Source of the DNA: Pseudoneobacillus sp052180215
GTDB taxonomy: Bacteria > Bacillota > Bacilli > Bacillales > Cytobacillaceae
NCBI RefSeq assembly: GCF_052180215.1
Contig: NZ_CP197471.1
Span: 778,001-842,000 of the forward strand
Length of the DNA stretch: 64,000 bases
Reading direction: 5' to 3'
Part shown: positions 57,835-64,000 of the stretch, piece by piece
Position numbering within the stretch: position 1 is the stretch's first letter
How the letters are laid out: each line of letters begins with the position of its first letter
Position numbers and translations under genes: made by a program
The notes under the pieces: generated by a model
What the model was told of the DNA's origin: nothing
Seen by the model: only the letters and a program-made list of their open reading frames with translations
Databases searched by the model: none

Positions 57835-59790
57835 ATGAATAACTTATTAAAAAAGGGTCAAAGTATTTCTACTAAATATATTGGCTTTTTCTTTTTGACG
57901 GTATTCTTCCTTTGGATGAAAACATACATTGCTCAGTTAACGCAATTTGACTTAGGAATTGAAAATACTTTACAGAAGTTTCTTTTATTTATTAATCCAT
58001 TAGGGTCGGCTATTCTATTCTTAGGATTTGCTTCCCTCTTTAAAGGACGTAGAAAGTATATTTGGTTAATGATTATCGACTTCGTATTATCATTCCTTTT
58101 ATATGCCAATATTTTATATTACCGTTTCTTTAATGATTTTATTACATTGCCAACATTAACACAGACTCAAAACTTTGGTGATGTAAGTACAAGTGTAACG
58201 TCTCTTTTAAAACCATATGATTTCTTATTTTTCCTTGATAATATTGTTTTAATATTATTACTTGCTTTCCGTTCTGTGAAAATTGAAGTGAAAAATATGA
58301 CTCGCAGGAAAGTAGCGGCATTATTTTTAATCGCCTTAGCGATCTCAAGTGCCAATATTTCTTTAGCCGAAACAGACCGGCCTCAATTATTAACAAGAGG
58401 GTTTGATCGTAATTATATTGTGAAATATTTAGGTATGTATAATTACACGATTTATGATGCGGTTCAAAGTACAAAAGCATCTGCTCAAAGAGTTATGGCA
58501 GATAGCAGCGATATTACAGAAGTTATTAACTTTACAAAGTCAAATTATGCAACTCCAAATCCAGCGTACTTTGGTGCTGGAAAAGGAATGAATGTCATTT
58601 ATCTACACCTTGAATCGATGCAAAACTTCCTCATTAACTACAAGTTAAATGGAGAAGAAGTAACGCCATTCCTAAATTCATTAGTAAATGAAAAGCATAC
58701 GTTTTACTTTGATAATTTCTACCATCAAACAGCACAAGGGAAAACATCTGATGCTGAATTTATGTTAGAAAACTCATTATTTGGTTTACCGCAAGGTTCA
58801 GCCTTTACTACTAAAGGGATGAACACTTACCAAGCTGCACCTGGTATTTTAGGTCAACATGGTTATTCATCTGCTGTATTCCATGGTAACTCTGGAAGCT
58901 TCTGGAATCGTAATGAGATTTATAAGTCATTTGGATATAATCATTTCTTTGATTCAAACTATTATCAAATGGACGAAGAAGCTATGGTTGAATACGGACT
59001 TAAGGACAAGCCGTTCTATGAGGAATCCATTCCATTATTGGAATCATTACCTCAGCCATTCTATACAAAATTTATTACCGTATCTAACCATTTCCCTTAT
59101 CCGATAGAAGAGGAAGATGCGACAATAGCGCCAAATACAACGGGTGATAAATCTGTTGATACGTACTTCCAAACAGCACGATATGCAGATGAAGCTTTAA
59201 AGCAATTCTTTGATTATCTAAAAGCATCAGGTTTATATGATAAGTCCATTATTATTATGTACGGAGACCACTACGGTATCTCAGAAAATCATAATAAAGC
59301 AATGGAACAAGTTATTGGCAAAGAAATTACACCTTTTGAAACAGCTGGATTACAACGTGTACCATTGTTCATTCGAGTGCCTGGTGTAGACGGTGGAGTC
59401 AACCACGAATACGGTGGTCAAGTGGATATTTTACCAACGCTTCTTCACTTACTAGGTTTGGATACAAAAGATTATGTTCAATTTGGAACGGATCTATTAT
59501 CGAAACAACATGATGATCTTGTTGCTTTTAGAAATGGTGATTATGTAAGTCCTACTATCACTTACGCAAAGGGTAATTTCTATGATTCAAAAACTGGCTT
59601 GTTGTTAGATGAGAATCGATTGGAAGAAGCCCATAAGCTACAAAAGAGTGTCGAGCAAAAATTATTTTACTCTGACAAAGTGGTAAATGGTGACTTATTA
59701 CGTTTCTATACACCAGAAGGATTTAAGCCGATTGATCGAACACTATATGATTACAATAAAGAATCACAAGAAAACGAACCAAACAATTAA
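57835..59790 (+). CDS. Lipoteichoic acid synthase family protein (LtaS/YfnI-like)
   Basis: A 651-residue membrane enzyme: five N-terminal helices (to about residue 170) and an outer sulfatase-like domain. It transfers glycerol phosphate from phosphatidylglycerol onto the LTA chain. Key motifs are YLHLESMQNFL (Glu, metal), AQGKTSDAE with nucleophile Thr304, SNHFPY, and MYGDHYGIS (Asp-His metal ligands). The length and motifs fit LtaS paralogs of Bacillus. ATG 57835 is chosen because the membrane domain begins there; the longer frame from 57679 has no site. Confidence 0.93.
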   Translation: MNNLLKKGQSISTKYIGFFFLTVFFLWMKTYIAQLTQFDLGIENTLQKFLLFINPLGSAILFLGFASLFKGRRKYIWLMIIDFVLSFLLYANILYYRFFNDFITLPTLTQTQNFGDVSTSVTSLLKPYDFLFFLDNIVLILLLAFRSVKIEVKNMTRRKVAALFLIALAISSANISLAETDRPQLLTRGFDRNYIVKYLGMYNYTIYDAVQSTKASAQRVMADSSDITEVINFTKSNYATPNPAYFGAGKGMNVIYLHLESMQNFLINYKLNGEEVTPFLNSLVNEKHTFYFDNFYHQTAQGKTSDAEFMLENSLFGLPQGSAFTTKGMNTYQAAPGILGQHGYSSAVFHGNSGSFWNRNEIYKSFGYNHFFDSNYYQMDEEAMVEYGLKDKPFYEESIPLLESLPQPFYTKFITVSNHFPYPIEEEDATIAPNTTGDKSVDTYFQTARYADEALKQFFDYLKASGLYDKSIIIMYGDHYGISENHNKAMEQVIGKEITPFETAGLQRVPLFIRVPGVDGGVNHEYGGQVDILPTLLHLLGLDTKDYVQFGTDLLSKQHDDLVAFRNGDYVSPTITYAKGNFYDSKTGLLLDENRLEEAHKLQKSVEQKLFYSDKVVNGDLLRFYTPEGFKPIDRTLYDYNKESQENEPNN

Positions 59791-59800
59791 ACTAAAATCC

Positions 59801-59843
59801 AAAAAGGCTGTCTAAGGAGGAATTCATAGATAGCCTTTTTTTA
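59801..59843 (+). terminator. Terminator of the LTA synthase-like gene
   Basis: AAAAAGGCTGTCTA and TAGATAGCCTTTTTTT pair. Confidence 0.9.
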
Positions 59844-59867
59844 TGAAAATTTTCACCTCTGTTGAGG

Positions 59868-59960
59868 TTTTTCAACTGTATTTTGAAATTTATCAACCAA
59901 ATTCGACTATTTATCAACCGTAAACAAGCATTTATCAACCAAATTTCCTATTTATCAACT
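59868..59960. repeat. 21-bp phased TTATCAAC array (5 copies)
   Basis: TTTCAAC at 59870 (decayed) then TATCAAC at 59891, 59912, 59933 and 59953: spacing 21, 21, 21, 20, the same pattern as at 21016-21108. Lies between convergent genes, after a terminator. Confidence 0.85.
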
Positions 59961-59979
59961 TTTACCCCTATCACACAAA

Positions 59980-60020
59980 AAAAGAGAGCTAAACTTCAAT
60001 AAAGAAGTTAGCTCTCTTTT
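59980..60020 (-). terminator. Terminator of the DUF2533 gene
   Basis: AAAAGAGAGCTAA-CTTC and GAAG-TTAGCTCTCTTTT pair; T-run on the minus strand. Confidence 0.85.
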
Positions 60021-60265
60021 CTTTTTACAAACTCCTCAACCATTTCAACTGTTACAAATTTTCTTTCTGGGACGAAACGCAGGTTGATTTGATTCATTAT
60101 GTTAGTCACTTGATTTATCTTATCCGTTGAAAAAGGTTTGCCTTGCTTACATAGTGAGACAGCCTCTTCTATATATTGTTCTCGTTTTTGATCAAGAGCT
60201 AAAAACTCTTTAAACGTTTCATTTTGTTTTGATGCATGTTCGGCTAAATCTTTATGTACACTCAT
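60008..60265 (-). CDS. DUF2533 (YpbS-like) protein
   Basis: An 85-residue helical protein resembling B. subtilis YpbS (DUF2533): SVHKDLAEHASKQNETFKEF, then IEEAVSLCKQGKPFSTDKIN and FVPERKFVTVEMVEEFV. Function unknown. ATG 60265 follows GGAGAGGTG; GTG 60274 overlaps the site and is less likely. Confidence 0.85.
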   Translation of the reverse strand: MSVHKDLAEHASKQNETFKEFLALDQKREQYIEEAVSLCKQGKPFSTDKINQVTNIMNQINLRFVPERKFVTVEMVEEFVKRKES

Positions 60266-60335
60266 CCTTGTCACCTCTCCAATATGTCACTTTCGTCATT
60301 ATATCACAAACAAGGAAAACGCAAGAGAATCCCAT

Positions 60336-60626
60336 TTATTTCAATAGTTGTTTTCCTAGGTATTGTTTAAATTTTTCTTGAGCATGGCTATTTTTCATTA
60401 GCCTCTCGACTCGAAAGGGACTTTCTAGATACTTTCGAATTTTATAGTTTGTATAAAATAATCTTCTGAACTTCTCGTCTTCGTATAGAAGAAGAAACCA
60501 TGAGTATTGCTTTAATTCATTAATATGACGATCAACCATTCTGGTATCTAAACTTCTATATTCAAAGAGCGGAGAAAAAATCAAGGTTAAGAATAATTCA
60601 AATAAATAGATGAATTTTTTTTTCAT
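60336..60626 (-). CDS. Basic helical protein, possible membrane anchor, unknown
   Basis: A 96-residue, strongly basic protein (many Lys/Arg) with a hydrophobic N-terminus (FIYLFELFLTLIFSPLF, about 5-21) and aromatic helices after it (QYSWFLLLYEDEKFRRLFYT). ATG 60626 follows GGGAGGG. Divergent from the CBO0543-type pair at 60720. No family recognised. Confidence 0.7.
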   Translation of the reverse strand: MKKKFIYLFELFLTLIFSPLFEYRSLDTRMVDRHINELKQYSWFLLLYEDEKFRRLFYTNYKIRKYLESPFRVERLMKNSHAQEKFKQYLGKQLLK

Positions 60627-60719
60627 TCTAACCCTCCCAATAAAATTATAGGCATTTTTTCATATAACAAGGAGAAAATATAGACATTACTCCTATTAGG
60701 AGAATAAGGAGAATAAAAT

Positions 60720-61205
60720 ATGGCTTTACCCTTATCGATTATTTTAGTGGTTGTGATTTCATATATCGCTTTTTTTATGAAAAAAAGTATGTCATTTTTA
60801 CAAAACTCCATTTTATTTATGCTGATGGAGATTTCCACTAGAAACTATATAAGCATCATGTCATTGGTACTAAAGAAAATAAAAACCACGGATAATGAGG
60901 TCCTATTTATATTTTTACTAATCCACAGAGAAATTATCATTCCTTTATTAGTACTCATATTTTGCAATCTTTATTTGCTTTCTGATGGTTGGGTAAAAAA
61001 AGTGAGCGCTTTTATCCTCATATTAAGCACTTTACAGGTGATGGACGTTCTATCCGTATATTTTAAAGTAGAAAAGTTCCTCCGATGGAATATGATAAGT
61101 GATTTATTTATTAACATTGCTTACCTTTTAATTGGATTACTAATAAGCAAACTATTGCTATTACTTTCAAAACGGGAAGGAACCAAACATGAACGTAGTC
61201 TATGA
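60720..61205 (+). CDS. Membrane partner of the CBO0543 gene
   Basis: A 161-residue protein with about five hydrophobic helices, similar in layout to the gene at 25023: basic MKKSMSFLQNSILF turn, REIIIPLLVLIFCNLYLL centre and RWNMISDLFIN element. ATG 60720 follows AAGGAGAA. It overlaps the next gene by 17 bases. Together they form the third CBO0543 module of the window. Function unknown. Confidence 0.75.
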   Translation: MALPLSIILVVVISYIAFFMKKSMSFLQNSILFMLMEISTRNYISIMSLVLKKIKTTDNEVLFIFLLIHREIIIPLLVLIFCNLYLLSDGWVKKVSAFILILSTLQVMDVLSVYFKVEKFLRWNMISDLFINIAYLLIGLLISKLLLLLSKREGTKHERSL

Positions 61206-61701
61206 AAGATCCTTTGATGCAAATGAATGGATGGTTATTATCAGTCTTATTGTCTTAGCCATTGCCATCTGGATCATGCCCAAAATTTTTACGTTATTAG
61301 AAGGAATTGCCCATTTTATATTTGGTTTTCTAATTGGTATGTTTTATGATCATACGATAAGTGTGGAGCCTTGGGACTATTACGATGTGAACGATAGCTC
61401 CGCCTATCAGTTTATGGACTTTTTAAGCTATGTCATGTATGGACCGTATGGTTACTTTTTTATCTATTTCTATAAAAAACTAAATGTCAAAGGATTTGGG
61501 CATCTTCCTTATGTATTAATCTGGAGCACTTTTTCGCTTCTTATGGAATGGATTGGTCATAAACTAGGATTATTCCATTACGAAAAAGGGTATAAAATGC
61601 ATTGGTCTATCCCTATTTATCTTTTAGCCCAAACGCTCCAAATCATTTACTATCACGTCATTATGAAAACATCCACCAATGCGCAAAGGACCCTTAGTTA
61701 A
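61189..61701 (+). CDS. CBO0543-family membrane protein
   Basis: A 170-residue membrane protein sharing with the gene at 24529 the segment EPWDYYDVNDSSAYQFMDFL, then YGYFFIYFYKKL and EKGYKMHWSIPIYLLAQTLQ. About five helices. ATG 61189 is behind GGGAAGGA, inside the preceding gene. Likely acts with its partner in the membrane; role unknown. Confidence 0.83.
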   Translation: MNVVYERSFDANEWMVIISLIVLAIAIWIMPKIFTLLEGIAHFIFGFLIGMFYDHTISVEPWDYYDVNDSSAYQFMDFLSYVMYGPYGYFFIYFYKKLNVKGFGHLPYVLIWSTFSLLMEWIGHKLGLFHYEKGYKMHWSIPIYLLAQTLQIIYYHVIMKTSTNAQRTLS

Positions 61702-61718
61702 GGGTCTATTTTTTTTCT
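61688..61718 (+). terminator. Terminator of the CBO0543 pair
   Basis: GGACCCTTA and TAAGGGTCT pair and eight Ts follow; the stem overlaps the stop. Confidence 0.8.
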
Positions 61719-61835
61719 AAAAAATAATCCTTTAAAAAGTTTCATTTTTAAAGTAAATCCAATGAAAGGCTTTGGAAATAATGTTAATTTTTTCCGAAAG
61801 TAGATTTATAATTTTGGAATAAAGGGGGGCTTATA

Positions 61836-62375
61836 ATGAATCAATTACCAAGAAATACGGCTCTAATTATTGTAGATGTACAAAAGTTTTTTGAAAATCC
61901 TAGATGGGGGAAACGAAATAATCCACATGCGGAAGATAATATTGAACGGTTATTAAAAAAATGGAGAGAGACCGAGCGACCTATTTACCATATTCAGCAT
62001 GTGGAAGGTGATTTTACCCCTGAAAGGGAGTTTAAAGACTTTATTGTTCCTTTAGAAGGGGAGTTAATCATTCGCAAAAGTGTAAATAGTTCCTTTATCG
62101 GGACGAATCTTGAAAGTAGTTTAAGAGAACGTAACATTGATACATTGGTGATTGTGGGTCTTACGACGAATCATTGTGTAGAAACGACAACTAGAATGGC
62201 TGGCAACCTTGGTTTTCATACTTTTCTAGTGACCGATGCGACGGCAACCTTTGACCGTAAAGGACCAGATGGAAAAGTCTATGAAGCGGATGAGATTCAT
62301 AATATGACAATGGTGAATTTAAGCGAGGAGTTTGCTACCATCGTAACGACGGATCAGGTATTAAATTTCTCATAG
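61836..62375 (+). CDS. Isochorismatase-like cysteine hydrolase
   Basis: A 179-residue cysteine hydrolase of the isochorismatase superfamily, which acts on amides such as nicotinamide, ureidoacrylate or N-carbamoyl compounds. The catalytic triad is visible: Asp14 in IIVDVQ, Lys81 in IIRKSVNSSF and Cys114 in TTNHCVETT. ATG 61836 follows AAAGGGGGG. Single gene with a strong terminator. Substrate unknown. Confidence 0.92.
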   Translation: MNQLPRNTALIIVDVQKFFENPRWGKRNNPHAEDNIERLLKKWRETERPIYHIQHVEGDFTPEREFKDFIVPLEGELIIRKSVNSSFIGTNLESSLRERNIDTLVIVGLTTNHCVETTTRMAGNLGFHTFLVTDATATFDRKGPDGKVYEADEIHNMTMVNLSEEFATIVTTDQVLNFS

Positions 62376-62380
62376 TCCCG

Positions 62381-62428
62381 TATAACAACCAAAAAAGCTT
62401 CTTAGAAAGAAGCTTTTTTGTTGTTATA
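62381..62428. terminator. Bidirectional terminator
   Basis: TATAACAAC-AAAAAAGCTTCTT pairs with AAGAAGCTTTTTTGTTGTTATA across the convergent gene ends. Confidence 0.92.
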
Positions 62429-62429
62429 C

Positions 62430-64000
62430 CTATTTTGAAGTTAGTGTTAAAAATTCCTCTGCATCCTTCACGGATAAGGCGATACCTTTTTCCCAGAAGG
62501 CTTCTTGCGTGATATCCTCACCTAAATGCTTCATCGCAAGATCCTCTGCTGACATGACAGCGGTGTCACGTAACATGGCCATATATTTTTCTTCAAAGCC
62601 TTCTCCTTCCTCTAATGCTTTTGCATAAATGCTCAATGAGAACAAATAGCCAAAGGTATATGGGAAGTTGTAGAAAGGAACATAGGTAATGTAAAAATGC
62701 AAGGTGGATGCCCAAGCATGTGGGTCAAACTCATCTAATACACCGACATAGGCTTCCTTTTGAGCTTCATGCATTAATTCATTTAAACGAGAAGCGGAAA
62801 CAATGCCGTTCTTTCTTTCTTCATAAAAACGCGTTTCAAATAAGAAGCGAGCATGAATATTCATGTAGAACATCATACTGCGTTTCACTTTTTCTTCGAG
62901 TAAGTAGATTTTTTCTGCATCTGAAGTGGTTTCCTTCACAGCCGCATCAAAAACAATCATTTCTGCAAATGTGGAAGCTGTTTCGGCAACATTCATCGCA
63001 TACTGTCTATTTAACCCGTGTACAGATTTCATAGCATGGGAGTGGAAGGCATGACCTAATTCATGAGCTAGTGTTGCCATATTGCCAATCGTTCCACTAT
63101 ACGTCATGAAAATACGGGATTGTTCTGATTTTGGTAAACCAGTACAGAAACCACCCACTCTTTTATTTGGACGATCTTCAGCCTCAATCCAGCCTTCCTC
63201 AAACGCTTTTCGTGAAAAGCTTTCTAATTCAGGTCCAAATTGGCCAAAATGCTTTAAGATAAATTCAGCCGCATCCTGATACTCCAATTTTTGTGTGCTG
63301 CTCGATACAGGTGCTTGCAGGTCATGCCATTCAAGCTTTTCTTTTCCTAGTAATGTAGCTTTCTGTTTTAAATAATCAACAAATGGTTGCTTATGCTTGC
63401 TGATAGCGCCCCACATGGCATCCAACGTTTCTTGCTTCATTCGGTTATAGGCAAGTGGTTCCTGTAACACATCATTCCATCCGCGTTTTTTGTAAACGTT
63501 TAAGCGGAATCCAGCAAGATGATTAAGAATCTTCGCTAATAAATCCTCTTTTTCGGTCCAGGCTTTTTCTAATGCTTGATAAGCTTCTTTTCGGATATTT
63601 TCATCAGAATTGGATTTTAAGTTATTTGCTTGACCAACGGATAATGCTTTATCTCCAATATGTATCTTCATTTCACCGACAACAGAGTTGTATAAATTGC
63701 CCCAAGCTTCATAGCCATCTGCTGTCAAAGCTGTAATAAGACTTTCTTCTTCTTCAGAAAGCTTTTGTTTTGCTTGTTCACGCCATTCGTTTAAAACAAA
63801 CGTAAATGGATGAAGAGATTCCATTTCAAGCAGACTTTGCCATACTGAATCCTCTGTATTTGTAAGCGTTTTTTGTACTTTTTGCATAGCGGTAGTAAGT
63901 TGGGCTTGGATACCAGATACTTCAGCTTGAAGAACAGAAGCTTTTTTATCTGTCGTATTTTGAGCCAATAAGCATCCAATAAAGGATCTAGCTTGACCAA
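62430..64000 (-). CDS. M3 family oligoendopeptidase, 5' end cut by the window
   Basis: At least 523 residues; the frame stays open to base 64000 with SFIGCLLAQNTTDKKA, the family's typical helix before the lobe domain, so the true start is outside. The zinc motif TLAHELGHAFHS lies near the middle and the other ligand in NVAETASTFAEM. The C-terminal YNFPYTFGYLFSLSIYA is M3-specific. It cleaves short peptides in the cytosol and differs from PepF at 22685 by its motifs. Terminator shared with the cysteine hydrolase. Confidence 0.93.
   Translation of the reverse strand, partial: GQARSFIGCLLAQNTTDKKASVLQAEVSGIQAQLTTAMQKVQKTLTNTEDSVWQSLLEMESLHPFTFVLNEWREQAKQKLSEEEESLITALTADGYEAWGNLYNSVVGEMKIHIGDKALSVGQANNLKSNSDENIRKEAYQALEKAWTEKEDLLAKILNHLAGFRLNVYKKRGWNDVLQEPLAYNRMKQETLDAMWGAISKHKQPFVDYLKQKATLLGKEKLEWHDLQAPVSSSTQKLEYQDAAEFILKHFGQFGPELESFSRKAFEEGWIEAEDRPNKRVGGFCTGLPKSEQSRIFMTYSGTIGNMATLAHELGHAFHSHAMKSVHGLNRQYAMNVAETASTFAEMIVFDAAVKETTSDAEKIYLLEEKVKRSMMFYMNIHARFLFETRFYEERKNGIVSASRLNELMHEAQKEAYVGVLDEFDPHAWASTLHFYITYVPFYNFPYTFGYLFSLSIYAKALEEGEGFEEKYMAMLRDTAVMSAEDLAMKHLGEDITQEAFWEKGIALSVKDAEEFLTLTSK

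Noticed and set aside
60623..60838. 71-residue minus-strand ORF
   Set aside because: Antisense to the start of the 60720 gene and overlapping the control region; no ribosome site.

Overview
The window reads as chromosomal DNA from a low-GC, Gram-positive, spore-former-like member of the Bacillaceae (a Bacillus or Neobacillus type). The reasons are strong AGGAGG ribosome sites, frequent GTG/TTG starts, U-tract terminators, and typical Bacillus families: FosB, RNase J, NfrA-type nitroreductase, LtaS-like synthase, YpbS/DUF2533, YxcD/DUF2653, DUF3231, CBO0543 membrane proteins and RsbR co-antagonists. There is no prophage, CRISPR array or intact insertion sequence. Gene order is mosaic: mostly single genes or two-gene operons, each closed by its own terminator.

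Layout. 1-2.9 kb: end of a membrane protein, then two overlapping-type amidohydrolases (M20). 2.9-5.3 kb: minus-strand membrane genes and a manganese (yybP-ykoY) riboswitch operon. 5.4-12.7 kb: PhnB-like protein, RsbR-type STAS protein with a sigma-B promoter, aminotransferase, RidA, RNase J, a third M20 enzyme and small genes. 13-17 kb: acetyltransferase, ring-cleaving dioxygenase, sigma factor, Mpo1-like and AlkZ-related proteins. 17.2-17.7 kb: four tRNAs (Glu, Val, Trp, Gly) with a repeat in the spacers. 17.8-25.5 kb: a channel-YitT fusion, transporter, hydrolases, PepF and CBO0543 genes. 25.6-29.7 kb: fosB, a peroxiredoxin-chemoreceptor fusion carrying an in-frame TGA at the catalytic cysteine, an ECF sigma/anti-sigma pair and UspA. 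30-41.9 kb: SulP transporter, nitroreductase, CBO0543 genes, lactonase, DoxX, TetR-MMPL pair, chemoreceptor. 41.9-42.7 kb: a 408-bp transposon-like element without genes. 42.7-50.7 kb: MBL hydrolase, DUF3231, two decayed genes, kinase-like protein, three VOC proteins. 51-64 kb: second RsbR with a sigma-B promoter, a His/Gly/Tyr repeat protein, SDR, DUF3231, transporter, metalloprotease, LTA synthase, CBO0543 pair, cysteine hydrolase and a second M3 peptidase cut by the window end.

Common themes are stress and redox handling (two RsbR paralogs, UspA, nitroreductase, FosB, quinone-type dioxygenase, peroxiredoxin sensor), peptide and amide salvage (three M20 and two M3 enzymes), and many small non-coding repeats. 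The most notable item is the candidate selenoprotein at 26150-27484: TGA replaces the first Cys of a W-C-P-N-C motif in a peroxiredoxin-like domain joined to a cytosolic chemoreceptor signalling domain, with a possible SECIS-like hairpin directly after it. A nonsense mutation is the main alternative. Function calls rest on motifs read by eye; no database search was run.
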